DNA of 64,000 nucleotides from Xanthomonas floridensis. GTDB taxonomy: Bacteria; Pseudomonadota; Gammaproteobacteria; Xanthomonadales; Xanthomonadaceae. The notes below the pieces were generated by a model. The model made no database searches. It was not told the origin of the DNA and saw nothing but the letters and a program-made list of their open reading frames with translations. The position numbers and the translations under genes are program-made. The DNA lies in NCBI RefSeq assembly GCF_001642575.1, contig NZ_LXNG01000056.1, positions 124,001 through 188,000 of the forward strand, in the 5' to 3' direction. The first letter of the stretch is position 1; each line of letters starts with the position of its first letter. Below, piece after piece: positions 21,501-28,664 of this stretch.

Positions 21501-22708
21501 CCGACATACCGGTGATCAATGCAGCCGGTGGCGTGAGCGGGCAATTCAGCAACGTCGTGGCCGATTACGCCTTCGTCGACCCGAATTTCAGCAGCAGCGC
21601 CACCGGGCTGTCGATATTCCTGGGGCGTAACACCGTGGGGATGATCGACACGGTGACCACCCCCAACCAGCAGGCTGCGGCATCCGCGGTGGATGGCCTG
21701 CCGGTAACCAGCCCGGTGTATCAGTCGGTCGTTCGGCTGCCGGACGACCCCGCTGCGCTGGCCACCGCCTTCGCGTCGCTGTCGGGAGAAAGCCATGCCA
21801 GCACCGCCACAGCGATGCTGGATAGCCGTTTCCTGACCAGCGGCATCGGCAGCCACCTGCGTGGCGACAGCCAGGACACCCGGATCGGCGAGACCATGGT
21901 CTGGATCACCGGACGCAGCCTGCCCAACCGTGTCGATGGCGATGCGGACACGCACGCGGTGCGCCGCGAAGACAACGGCGTGATGGCCGGTGCGGAACGT
22001 CGTGTCGGCGAGCGCAGCGTGGTCGGCGTCGCCGTGGGCAGCCAGGACATCGACAGCTGGTCGCGCGAGTGGGGCGATCGTGCCGACATCAAGGGCACGC
22101 ATGCCGGCGTGTACGCGCAGGCAGCGTGGGCCGCATTCTCGCTGCAGGGCGCGCTGGACTATGCCGACTACCGGGTGGACGCCTCGCGCCGCGTGTTGCT
22201 GCCCGATGTGCTCGAGGAACGTCTCACCAGCGACTACGATGCCACCGCGATCACCGCATCGCTGGAAGCGTCCTGGCAACTGCGCAGCGGCAACGCGGTC
22301 TATACCCCGTTTCTTGCCGCTGACTACACGCGCCTGAAGACCGATGGCTTCAGCGAGCGCGGCGGAATTGCTGGGCTGGCGATGGAGGGTGCCACCGACG
22401 AGTTCATCACTGGCACGTTGGGCGTGCGCGGGCGCTGGGCGCTTGGTCAGCAGGCAGCATTGCATGCGTCGCTGGGTTGGCGGCATGCGTTTGGCGATCG
22501 TGCCGTGCAGCGCTCGGCCGGCTTCCTCGACACCGATGCGCAGTTTGCGGTTCAGAGCGTGACCCTTGCCAAGAACGCGGTGATCGGTGAGCTGGGAGTC
22601 AGCCTGGTCACCTCACCGAACAGCCGCATGTCGTTGTCGCTGCAAGGCCTCGAAGGCGACGGCCAGACTGCCTATGGCGGGCAGGTGAGCTGGGGCTGGA
22701 GCTTCTGA
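12509..22708 (+). CDS. Giant autotransporter with PATR-type beta-strand repeats
   Basis: Type Va autotransporter of 3399 residues, expected on the cell surface. It begins with an extended signal region (MNRAFALVWNAAIGNWVV) followed by a basic segment, a hydrophobic core and cleavage near residue 53. The passenger is almost wholly made of autotransporter-associated beta-strand repeats of the form GAGSLVKTGTGTLTLSG..NTYTGGTTL, about 86 residues (258 bp) apart, then five 64-residue units (20.2-21.1 kb). Two 550-residue modules containing VQFWDG are tandem duplicates. The last 260 residues form the beta-barrel, ending in the typical terminal aromatic WSF. ATG 12509 follows a GGAG site. A self-associating adhesin or matrix role is inferred; no enzymatic domain is seen. 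Confidence 0.93.
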   Translation: MNRAFALVWNAAIGNWVVTHELVRRRRKSGAGRRALPGLVMLAAGAASPSLAWGACTPAIPVAGATVTCTGLAGTGNTFASNASNLTLNVAAGTQMTAGLLGGTSIALGGTNATLNNSGTIDPSILGLLSVLGTGVTMGNASSTSVIANNLAGGNIYGTGGLIGANLLNLDGMALGITSASNGTVQINNAGLISSKALLNLSILGADTPVIAVSGGGTVNAVNTGTIEGRVGFQSSAAGNTFINAGAISGSVAMGINSTNTFTAVTGSSISSAGGLGLEVLGPGGLLRFAQTGVVDGGAGGNNTLVAQNAVSGTGSGNTGTGTLSTDQYINFNGLRINSGTWTLGGASNFGSSALNGGVLRFATPAQLGTAITANGGTLDAIATGLTLTPAGGITLAAGGLTVQGANTLTIGSTLSGGGALTKTGTGALSLTGSNTFTGGVNLAGGSLTAGNSSALGIGTITASGGSLLAGAALNLPNAVVLNTALGIGGANNVRLGGVVSGTGALNKTGTGTLTLGGTNSYTGGTTLSAGTMVLETASALGSGTVTAAGGLLDTAAPLTLGNAFVLNSTLGLGASGNALTLTGVLSGSGGLTKTGTGTLALSGANSYSGSTTLAAGTLQLGSTAALGSGALNVTGASNLSTSAPLTLGNAVNLAGPLSWTGAQALTLGGVINGAGSLIKSGAGDLNLTNSNGYTGGTTLSTGRLVVGSNAALGTGTLTASGGTLDAGAAATVTNTISLTGTLGLATNGTALNLAGTIGGSGALNKLGTGTLIVSGLNTYTGGTTLNAGTLQIANGNALGSGALTVTGNAALQGSAPTTLTNAIALTAGALTLDGAQALSLGGGISGAGSLVKSGSGDLTLSGTNTYNGGTTLGAGKLTVGSNTALGTGALTAATGTTLDTLAVSTLANAIALTGLVNIGGSNALTLTGTVSGAGGLDKLGPASLTLAGNNTYAGGTQLTAGSLLLGSDTALGSGTLTVSGGLLDGTAARALANAVVLNADLSIGGSQDLALNGLISGAGGLVKGGNAVLSLGGANTFAGGVDLNAGALLVGSSTALGSGGLTAANGTQLQATSAVTLANDVALNGALALTGSNSLGLTGTVSGAGSLVKQGTGALTLIGNNLYTGGTLLDAGSLVVASNAALGTGALTAADGTALNASTAVTLQNAITVNGALSIDGQDLGLAGVIDGAGSLVKNGTQTLTLGGSNTWSGGLQLQAGAVVVGSDTALGTGTLTAAGGTSLDASSAVTLTNALALNGALTLPGTQDIALDGVISGTGSLQKQGIASLTLGTANTFSGGVTLDAGRLVLGNASALGAGDLTVAGAAELDANTALAIGNAVQLNSQLSLVGSNDLAVNGTVTGTGSLIKNGASTLALTASNSYSGGTTLAAGTLAVGADTALGTGSLSVTGDSVLSNAIAVALGNGIDLGAALIIDNAADMLASGTIDGAGALTKTGLGTLTLSGSNTYTGPLAVQGGTVVASTAASLGNASLIDVAAGASLNLTNGGLINALAGAGSVDTDAGATLQLGSGDFAGSLGGGGNLDKVGTGIVRLLGSSAIGGATQVSGGTLDVVGSLGTSAVNVALGGTLTGSGTNGAISSDTTIGNGGRLALTSGSSLSVGGLTLAPGAIVDVGLAAPSTTRLLAVNGNLTLDGTLNVTDIGGFGTGVYRLIDYTGALTNNGMLFGAIPGSVDISQLALQTAIGQQINLVVTAPGSIVQFWDGVQTTANGTVDGGSGVWGAATNWTGQDGSANSTWQGDFAVFSGTAGSVGVQGTQEVGGLQFVSDGYQLTDAGAGALNVTAPLTAIRVDPGATATIDVAISGIGGVQKLDTGTLVLDAANSYAGGTSLGGGTLVLGDAQALGTGVLTAAGGTRIDSNQALAVGNAVVLDGAVTLPGSNDLGLAGPISGAGGLIKDGSSTLTLAGNNSYAGGSVLNAGTLLVGSNTALGTGSLSVLGNSTLSNAIALALGNNLTLGADLTIASAADLALTGTLGGTGALTKTGLGTLTLSAANSFSGPVTVQAGVLATSASGTLGSASTVDVAAGAQLALGSSTNLSAVSGLGEVAIAGGSTLQLGGDNSNRTFAGSFSNAGNLDKAGTGTLQLTGSSALGGTTQVFGGTLDVDGSLASAGGVSVGSGGTLSGSGVVDAAVTINDGGRLVVSSGALLTTGSLSMAPTATLDAFLGIPSQTDVLAVNGNLTLDGTLNITDIGGFGSGVYRLIDYSGALTDNGLNIGTLPGSVDPTQLTLQTALAQQVNLVVLSPGSNVQFWDGAQTVANGAIDGGSGTWTSTATNWTAIDGLTNSDWQSSFAVFGGSAGTVGVQGTQGITGMQFLTDGYVLGDAGAGALSANAATTIIRVDPGVTGTIDVAIGGAGALQKLDTGTLVLDAANSYAGGTSLGGGTLVLGDAQALGSGVLTAAGGTRIDSNQALAVGNAVVLDGAVTLPGSNDLGLSGPISGAGGLIKDGTGTLTLAGNNSYTGGSVLNAGTLLVGSNTALGSGTLSVAGDSVLSNAIAAALGNAINLGAALTVDTPADLSLAGNIAGSGALIKTDTGTLTLAGSNSYTGGTTLAAGTLVGDSASLQGAIVDNATLVFNQAGDGVFTGSITGTGTLIKDGAGALLLNGANGYTGGTTIAAGSLIGDTTSLQGDIANNAALVFSQGSGGVYAGVVSGTGSLEKAGSGALQLTGANSYTGGTLVSAGSLIGDTTSLQGDVIDNATLVFDQASDGTFAGTISGAGSVVKQGAGVLTLAGSNAYSGGTTVASGTLQGNATSLQGDILDNAVLVFDQAGDGTFAGNITGSGSLIKTGAGALTLDGTNTYLGGTTVSAGNLIGNTGSLQGDITNNGTLTFLQTGNGTYSGRLFGFGRFVKTGLGTLLMTANSSSYSGPTEVNAGTLSVGNLANPGAALGGPVTVGPGGTLTGNGTIGSLTLSGGNLLIGGTNGTLSVNGNATIGSGSTVQVTPEANGGVTPVTVGGAATVAPGSTLQMVRAAEWPLFTDIPVINAAGGVSGQFSNVVADYAFVDPNFSSSATGLSIFLGRNTVGMIDTVTTPNQQAAASAVDGLPVTSPVYQSVVRLPDDPAALATAFASLSGESHASTATAMLDSRFLTSGIGSHLRGDSQDTRIGETMVWITGRSLPNRVDGDADTHAVRREDNGVMAGAERRVGERSVVGVAVGSQDIDSWSREWGDRADIKGTHAGVYAQAAWAAFSLQGALDYADYRVDASRRVLLPDVLEERLTSDYDATAITASLEASWQLRSGNAVYTPFLAADYTRLKTDGFSERGGIAGLAMEGATDEFITGTLGVRGRWALGQQAALHASLGWRHAFGDRAVQRSAGFLDTDAQFAVQSVTLAKNAVIGELGVSLVTSPNSRMSLSLQGLEGDGQTAYGGQVSWGWSF
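14071..16902 (+). repeat. 258-bp tandem repeats within the autotransporter
   Basis: Successive repeat units are spaced by exactly 258 bp at several points (for example 14071, 14329, 14587), encoding 86-residue beta-strand repeats. Each unit carries GGT/STL, an AGTL or AGSL, an ALG, and a GAGxLxK element. Sequence between units has diverged, unlike the later duplication at 17.4-20 kb. Confidence 0.8.
17440..19989 (+). repeat. Tandem 1650-bp segmental duplication in the autotransporter
   Basis: Sequence from about 17440 recurs at about 19090 with a constant offset of 1650 bp. The core 17990-18339 and 19640-19989 differ at only about eight of 350 bases, while flanking parts are more diverged. 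Each copy encodes the LAVNGNLTLDGTLN, VQFWDG and KLDTGTLVLDAANSYAGG block. The near-identity of the core suggests recent duplication or gene conversion. Confidence 0.85.
20200..21160 (+). repeat. Five 192-bp repeats within the autotransporter
   Basis: Five 64-residue units start near 20200, 20392, 20584, 20776 and 20968. Each holds a GDTTSLQGDI-like element followed by LVFDQAGDGTFAG and GSLIKTGAGALTL. They form a distinct repeat class just before the C-terminal linker and barrel. Confidence 0.8.
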
Positions 22709-22782
22709 TCGTCTGCGTCCGCTACGCCGCTGTGGTGCACTGATTGCCCTGCACCGGGAGCGACGCAGGGCTGCGATGAATC

Positions 22783-22812
22783 CACCAAGCCCCGGCATGC
22801 CGGGGCTTGGTG
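22783..22812. terminator. Perfect 30-bp palindrome between convergent genes
   Basis: CACCAAGCCCCGGCA is followed directly by its exact reverse complement. It lies 75 bp after the autotransporter stop and 168 bp from the end of the convergent protease gene. No T-tract follows on either strand, so it could be a bidirectional hairpin terminator or an mRNA-stabilising element. Confidence 0.6.
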
Positions 22813-22881
22813 GGTGTGCCTGTTGATGAAAGCGCCCTTTGGAAAATCGAGAGCGCTATCGTTGATCGTGGCGCTGTCGGG

Positions 22882-22901
22882 ATTCGGTATTCGGTATTCG
22901 G
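22882..22901 (+). repeat. ATTCGGT short tandem
   Basis: Three ATTCGG units, two of them in ATTCGGT form, followed by GGAGTGGGCATTCG. This resembles the ATTCGGG-type intergenic repeats common in Xanthomonas and its relatives (known from memory). Confidence 0.45.
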
Positions 22902-22979
22902 GAGTGGGCATTCGCTCGATCGCCGGCATCAACGCGCCTGGCCTTGGGAGCGGAGACAACCCTGCGGGCGCAGGCGTGA

Positions 22980-25730
22980 TCAGAACTGCCAGCGCAGGCC
23001 GACATTGGCATTGATGCTGTCGGCGTCCGACCGTCCGCGTTCTGCACCCACGTTGCCGTAGACGGAGAACGCATCGTTGACTTGGTAACGCACGCCGACC
23101 GAAGCACGTGCCGCCTGCTTGGTGACCGGAGCGCCGGAGACAGTGAAGCGCGCTTCCGGCAGACCGGTGAACCACGCAGTGAAGTCGGCATTCGGTTGAC
23201 CCAGCAGCGAGCGATAGGCGAGCAACCCATCAAAGCCCCACTTGCCACGCGTCAGATGGCCACGCACACCGGCCTCGGCGTAGCCGGCACGCAGGCTGTC
23301 GCTGCCGGCGCTCAGGCCCAGGCCGGTCGCCGAGGCTTCGCTGAATGCGTCCTGGGTCTGGTTGACCACACCCGCAGCGACGAACGGCGACACCCCTGCC
23401 TGCGGCATCAGCCCGACTTCTGCACGCAGCGACCAGTTGCTGTCATGGCGGCGATCCTGCAGACGCTCGCCGACGGTGCCGGCCTGTACCGTGCGCTCGG
23501 AGTCCACCGTGCTCATGCCGTACGAGCCGATGCCTGACAGGTAGGCCTGGCCGATGGGCTGATAGAGATACGCCGTCATCGCATAACGGTCCGAGCGCAG
23601 ACGGCTGGCCGAGGCATCGATGTGCGCGCGGTCCTGGCCGGACGTCACTGCCGCACCGACGATGGTGCCGGCATGACCGAGCGGAAGGTCCACCCCGAAG
23701 GTGGTGGCTTGCTGGGTGTAGTCGGCCGAGGCAAAGCCGTTGCGGCTCAGGTCGCCATCCAGGTAGCTGCCCTGCACCCAGGTGGTCAGGGTGGTGGTAT
23801 CGGCCAGGTAGGGCAGGCGATCGGCAGCAACCCGCGCATCGTTGAGGGCGGACTGGAAGCCCAGCGTACGCTCCACGCCATGCACCTGCCCGGTCAGGGT
23901 CGGCAGCGATGCGGCAACCTGTGCATCGGAGGCCGCCAGCAGCGAACCGGTGGCGCTGATCAGACCGCCCAGATTTGCGGTATCACCGGAGGCCACGCGC
24001 GTGTCCAGCACCTTGACCAGGGTATCGGCCTGGGTGGCGCCTGCAACCACTGCCTGCGGAGCGCCGGCGGCCTGCGCGCTGCTGGCCGAAGCATTACGGG
24101 TCAGCGTTGCGGTGACCGTGGTCGGCGCATAGGCAAGCGACGCGGTCCAGAAGAAATTGTTGGCATATTGCACGCGGTCGAAGCTGCCTTGCAGCGTGCC
24201 GGCCCTGAGGATGGTTTCAGTGTTGCCGACGCGATAGTCAGCGGCTTCGGGCAAGAGCAGCAGATTGCCCTTGAGACTGGCCTGGCCGGTGACGGTCAAT
24301 CCCTTGCCCAATGCGATGGCGGTGGTGCCGGTGCTGTTGACCAGGCTGTAGCCGCCGTTGATCACGCCGCCGCGCGATTCGAAGGTGGCCGAGTTGGCCA
24401 CCAGCAGATCCGAGCGCAGACTGCCGGACAGCGCGAGCACGCCGTCAATGATGGTGGTGCCGCCGGTATAGCTATTGTTGCCGCTCAGGGTGAGCCGTCC
24501 GGCACCATTTTTGGTCAGGCTGCCGCTGCCGGAAATATCGTTGCTGAAGGTGCTGTCGTAGCCTGCACCCACATTGGCCGACCAGTTGCTGGCGAACTGG
24601 CCCGGTCCATTGATCGCCTTGGCGGCGTTGACCAGGCCCCAACCATACAGCGCATCCACACCAGGAGCGCCCAGGTCGGTGGCGGTGGTCAGCAAGGTCT
24701 GCTGCAGGTTGGACGCGCTCATCCACGGATACACGCCCAGCACCTGCGCCGCGACGCCGCTGACGGCAGCGGTGGAGAACGAGGTGCCGGCAATCTGGCC
24801 CTGCAGTTCGGTGCCGGCCAGCGCCGGCGCGGTGAAGCTGCCCGGTGCCACCAGGCACCACTGCGCGGCTGCGCCGCAATGGTTGGAATAACTGGTCAGG
24901 CCCGCCGGGTTGCCGGCGCTGTCGACAGCGATCGCGCCTACTGCCAGCCAATTGTTGCGCACGCTGGCTTCCTGCACCGGGGTGGCGGCCGGATACGCTG
25001 CCTCGGCGGCGCCTTCGTTGCCGGTGGCGGCCACGATCAGTGCGTCGGCCTGCACCAGCGGCGTCAACGCAAAACGCCAGGCGGCGGCGGCATTCGCGCT
25101 GCTGGCGGCATCGGCGTACGACGCGCCCAGCGACAGGTTGGCGATCCGCACACCGGCGGCGGCCAGACCCACCGCAGCGTTGCGGGCCTGCTGGGTGCCG
25201 CAGGAATTCTCTGCGCAGATGCGTGCATAGAACAGGTCTGCATCCGGCGCCACGCCACCGGCAAATCCGTCCTGGGCAGAACCCAGCACCAACGCCGACA
25301 CGATCGTGCCATGGCCGCGCAGCGCGTTGGAAGAAGACTCCGGCGTCCCCGGGCTGGCGGTGTAATCGGTGAACCCATCAACCTTACCTGCGAGCGGTGC
25401 ATAGCTCTGCACCAGGTTGTCGTCCAGCACCGCAAGCTTGACGCCCTGGCCCCGGGCACCGGCCTGCTGCGCCAGATCGGCATTGATCGGCACCAGCAGA
25501 TTGCTGCCCACGCCCTGGTAGCGGGGAGGTGCAGGCGTCGGAACCGGCGCGGTCTTGGGCAGCGGGTCGGAGGTGGGACCCGGCGTGGTCGGCGTGGTCG
25601 GTGTAGGGGCAGGCGCGATCACCGTGCTCTGCGGCGGGTCGCTACGGACGTTGCCGCCACCACCACCGCCACCACAGGCGGTCAGGACAAGGCAGGATGC
25701 GATGGTCGTAGCGAGCAGCGAGCGATTCAT
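22980..25730 (-). CDS. Subtilisin-family autotransporter serine protease with lipobox
   Basis: Surface protease of 916 residues. The signal peptide ends in LVLTAC, a lipobox with Cys19, followed by a glycine run and a Pro/Thr-rich linker (30-70). The S8 catalytic domain (about 90-400) has Asp103 (or 104) in VLDDN, His140 in LRGHGT, the oxyanion Asn238 in ATGNEG and Ser317 in GTSFSTA. One autotransporter beta-strand repeat (GSGSLTKNGAGRLTLSG) follows, then a linker and a C-terminal beta-barrel ending LRWQF. ATG 25730 is chosen because the signal peptide starts there; the longer frame upstream has no support. The gene is monocistronic and convergent with the giant autotransporter. Confidence 0.92.
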   Translation of the reverse strand: MNRSLLATTIASCLVLTACGGGGGGGNVRSDPPQSTVIAPAPTPTTPTTPGPTSDPLPKTAPVPTPAPPRYQGVGSNLLVPINADLAQQAGARGQGVKLAVLDDNLVQSYAPLAGKVDGFTDYTASPGTPESSSNALRGHGTIVSALVLGSAQDGFAGGVAPDADLFYARICAENSCGTQQARNAAVGLAAAGVRIANLSLGASYADAASSANAAAAWRFALTPLVQADALIVAATGNEGAAEAAYPAATPVQEASVRNNWLAVGAIAVDSAGNPAGLTSYSNHCGAAAQWCLVAPGSFTAPALAGTELQGQIAGTSFSTAAVSGVAAQVLGVYPWMSASNLQQTLLTTATDLGAPGVDALYGWGLVNAAKAINGPGQFASNWSANVGAGYDSTFSNDISGSGSLTKNGAGRLTLSGNNSYTGGTTIIDGVLALSGSLRSDLLVANSATFESRGGVINGGYSLVNSTGTTAIALGKGLTVTGQASLKGNLLLLPEAADYRVGNTETILRAGTLQGSFDRVQYANNFFWTASLAYAPTTVTATLTRNASASSAQAAGAPQAVVAGATQADTLVKVLDTRVASGDTANLGGLISATGSLLAASDAQVAASLPTLTGQVHGVERTLGFQSALNDARVAADRLPYLADTTTLTTWVQGSYLDGDLSRNGFASADYTQQATTFGVDLPLGHAGTIVGAAVTSGQDRAHIDASASRLRSDRYAMTAYLYQPIGQAYLSGIGSYGMSTVDSERTVQAGTVGERLQDRRHDSNWSLRAEVGLMPQAGVSPFVAAGVVNQTQDAFSEASATGLGLSAGSDSLRAGYAEAGVRGHLTRGKWGFDGLLAYRSLLGQPNADFTAWFTGLPEARFTVSGAPVTKQAARASVGVRYQVNDAFSVYGNVGAERGRSDADSINANVGLRWQF

Positions 25731-26988
25731 GGGTTGGTCGATTCCGTTGATTGAAGGCGCGCCGCACTGCTGGATCTGACAATGGCGCAGAAGATCCCCG
25801 CGCCGATGGCTGCTGGCGCAGGCGGTGGTTTGGCACATTGATCACTTCAGCCTTTTGCTGATCCGTCCCCTCGGATCCGCGCAATACGGTCATCAAGGCG
25901 CATGGCTGAGATATGTTTCAATGTGCTTGCGATTGTTTAACGGCGCTAGCCAATGACTCTAAAGTCTGAATGGACAGTTGCTATTCAGATAAAATTTCCG
26001 CTAATTGATGGCAGTGATTTATTCCATAGCCAGATCGAATTAGACCGCCCCTAACAGCTGGAAATTCAGAAAAACGTGGGAGCGAACGCAACAATAGCGA
26101 GTCACATTTAAAATGCGGCCACGATCCTAAATGTACGGCTAGATCAAGGTAATCGGGGAATCCCGTAGGGTGGTAGGTGATCCACCTACGCTGGTGTGGC
26201 GGATTCCAGCGCCGCTTAGCGTCTCTAACGGACTCCAGCGTACGCCAGTATCTAGTGCAGGAATTAAACTGCCCGTTGTGGCGTTGGACGCTCGAAAATC
26301 TCGTGCGTCAGGGCGAAAGGCCATTTGCTCGGGAAGGAGGGCCAATAACTGGTGATTGTGCGTAATTCAACGCTCTAGCCAGGATAAATTATCAATTAGA
26401 TTTAAAATCAAATTTAACGGAATAAGGGGGCTTTTATCCAAGCCAAATGGAAGCTGGATTAGAAAAATAAAAAATTTACGAATTGATCGGCTCAACTGAT
26501 TAAACGTATGGATTCCGGCTGCTATCGGTAAAGATGTCGCGGTAGCGTCGGTTAGATTACTGCCCAGCCTGCTTCATGCACGGCTGCACCAACTTTGGTC
26601 AAAGCATGCGATCTGCCGGGCGCTGGAGCGCCGCGCCTGCATCGGGCCGACGCGGCGATTCCTGCAGTCGACGTCTGGCACTACGCTCGCGACTGGCGAC
26701 CGGCGACGGAGATCCGCCGTCGATGCAGTGGTTGGTTGCGCAGATGACCGGGCGCGAACAGGCCTGCTTTGCATTACATACGTGAAGGTGCCCGGCCTTG
26801 ACCCGGTGTCGGATCACCGCCGGCCTGGGCGAACCACGCAACAGGACAGGCTGGGTGATCTGGAAACTCCTGTTTTCGCTGGACCCACACCGCCAGCCGC
26901 CGGCGACAGCGCTGAGTAATGCCGGCTCGGCTTGATCACCGCCAGGCACGCAGGTTTCAGCCAGCGGTATTCTCACAACGACGCATGC
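25731..26988. other. Long non-coding, partly AT-rich region
   Basis: About 1.26 kb with no gene I can support. The stretch 25920-26560 is distinctly AT-richer than its surroundings. At 26173-26189 a 7-bp stem (GTAGGTG/CACCTAC) sits in a repeat-rich patch. The composition shift suggests acquired DNA or decayed remnants. Confidence 0.5.
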
Positions 26989-27621
26989 CTACTGCGTCTT
27001 CGCCAGTGCCGCCTTGGCGCGCGTGCCGGCGGCGGCGCCGACACGCTTGTCCAGCACCTGTGCCAATGCGTTGAGCTGCGCCGTGGTCACGCCGATGTTC
27101 AGGCTGATCTTCAGATGCGACTGCAACTGCGCTTCCACACCCTCCAGCGCGGCGAGCATGCTCACGGTGGCCAGCTCACGGCTCACCCAGTCCAGGTTGT
27201 CGCGCGCGAAGATGTCGCCGAACAGATGGGTCTTCAGATACTGGTCGATGGCCGGCGCAAACTCGAACAGCGGCCCGGTCACCGGTGTGCCTGCCAGTTG
27301 GGTTTGATTGGCGGTCCCCACTGCGAGCAATGCCTGGCCGGACGGCACCGGGCCCGGCGAATCGCCAGGCGGGTCGACAACGCCACGCTGCCGTCGTGCC
27401 TCGATGACCTGCATCAACGCCGCCAGCGCATTGAGGCTGCGCGGAAAGCCGGCGTAAGCGTAGACCTGCACCAGCACTTCCTTGCAGTCGTTGATGGTCA
27501 GGCCTGCGTCGAGGCCGGTGTCCAGCACCGGCTTCAACCGTTCGATATCGCCCGTTGCCGCAAATGCGGCGATCGGGGCGATGGCTTGCTGCCTGGGCGA
27601 CAGGCTTTCGGAAATAGGCAT
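26989..27621 (-). CDS. Carboxymuconolactone decarboxylase family protein
   Basis: Protein of 210 residues with two copies of the alpha-helical CMD/AhpD-like fold: residues about 15-75 (KEVLVQVYAYAGFPRSLNAL) and about 140-200 (ELATVSMLAALEGVEAQLQSH). Only one cysteine is visible in the first copy (NDCKEV), so the CxxC pair of AhpD peroxidases is missing and decarboxylase, isomerase or other activity is possible. ATG 27621 has a GGAG site; upstream in-frame ATGs would add an unconvincing, non-signal-like leader. No operon partner. Confidence 0.82.
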   Translation of the reverse strand: MPISESLSPRQQAIAPIAAFAATGDIERLKPVLDTGLDAGLTINDCKEVLVQVYAYAGFPRSLNALAALMQVIEARRQRGVVDPPGDSPGPVPSGQALLAVGTANQTQLAGTPVTGPLFEFAPAIDQYLKTHLFGDIFARDNLDWVSRELATVSMLAALEGVEAQLQSHLKISLNIGVTTAQLNALAQVLDKRVGAAAGTRAKAALAKTQ

Positions 27622-27745
27622 CACGATTGACTCCGGGGGAGATGCTGCCGCGGGGGAGGGGCAACGACACAGAGGACTGCAACGCGACGCATGCCGCACG
27701 CAAGCGGGCATCGCGCCGATATGCAGCATGGGGGCACTCATAGAT

Positions 27746-27964
27746 CTAGGGGTCGATGCGCGTGATTCCAAGCGTAGCGACGCTGGTGTGCGGCCAGGCA
27801 TCGCCGCGTTGCATCACCTGAAAGTTCCGGTCGTGCGCGTGCTGGCGCAGATAGCGCGCAAAGTGGCCGCGCGCCTCGGCGGTGAAGAACCCGGGTGTAT
27901 TGCCATCGAACAACGCCAGGCACGCAGCGAGGTCGGCGGGCCTGTAGGGACGGATCTGCTGCAC
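27746..27964 (-). pseudogene. Remnant of a GNAT acetyltransferase
   Basis: The first 45 residues from GTG 27964 (IRPYRPADLAACLALFDG, then NTPGFFTAEARGHFARYL) look like the N-terminus of a GNAT-family N-acetyltransferase. Similarity then stops: the acetyl-CoA binding motif is missing and the frame ends after 72 residues. The adjacent frames do not continue the fold, so this is a truncated, probably non-functional fragment. It lies between the CMD gene and the DUF2231 gene in a poorly coding stretch. Confidence 0.55.
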
Positions 27965-28247
27965 TCGAACATGTTCCTGGTCGGTGGTGTGGTGAAGACC
28001 TGCGCGAGCGGCGTCTTGCAGCGATCAATGTGGCAACACTCGGGGGGGCGGTCGAGATTGCCGATGCGGGCCTGCGCGTGGTGGCGCTGCGTCGACCGCG
28101 GCGTCGTAGCGGAGTGCGCCCGCATGCATCGGCCAGCAACGCAATGGCCTGGGGACACAGGCATGGCGTCCGGCCCATATCGTCCTGCTCATCACATGCA
28201 AGCTGGCAGCATCGGATTCACGTCTTGCCATGCCATACGAGTCCGCC

Positions 28248-28664
28248 ATGAATGCAACCGCTGTCCCGACCCGCTTGCGGGCCATCCATCCGTTCCACGC
28301 CGCCATCCTCGGCGGCGTGTGGCCATTGTTCCTGGGCACGCTACTCAGCGATTACGCCTACTGGAGCTCGTACCAGATTCAGTGGAGCAACTTCGCGTCG
28401 TGGTTGCTGGTCGGGGCGATGGTGATGACCACCATTGCATTGCTGGCCGCGGTGATCGGGCTGGTCCGCGGTAACGGCAAGCGGGTCTACCTGCTGGCGC
28501 TGGTGGCCACCTGGGTGGTGGGCTTCTTCGATGCCCTGCATCACGCACGCGACGCATGGGCCATCATGCCGGGGGCGCTGGTGCTGTCGGGCATTGCGAC
28601 GCTATTTGCGGTGGTTGCCGCCTGGTCGGGGCTGTCCGGTCTGCGTCTGGGAGGTGCACGATGA
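28248..28664 (+). CDS. DUF2231-like small membrane protein
   Basis: Inner-membrane protein of 138 residues with four predicted hydrophobic helices and the layout HPFHAAILGGVWPLFLGTLL, QWSNFASWLLVGAMV, then LLALVATWVVGFFDALHHARDAW, as in DUF2231 proteins. Its stop overlaps the start of the sorbosone-dehydrogenase-like gene, so the two are translationally coupled. ATG 28248 is chosen over ATG 28230; neither has a strong ribosome site. In several bacteria DUF2231 membrane proteins are paired with PQQ or heme sugar dehydrogenases, consistent with an electron-transfer or anchoring role (inferred). Confidence 0.8.
   Translation: MNATAVPTRLRAIHPFHAAILGGVWPLFLGTLLSDYAYWSSYQIQWSNFASWLLVGAMVMTTIALLAAVIGLVRGNGKRVYLLALVATWVVGFFDALHHARDAWAIMPGALVLSGIATLFAVVAAWSGLSGLRLGGAR

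Noticed and set aside
17354-22486. A continuous 1710-residue minus-strand open frame opposite the autotransporter
   Set aside because: It mirrors the Gly/Thr/Ala-rich repeat coding on the plus strand, has low-complexity His/Gln/Ala-rich sequence, no ribosome site and no domain. It is a codon-bias shadow.
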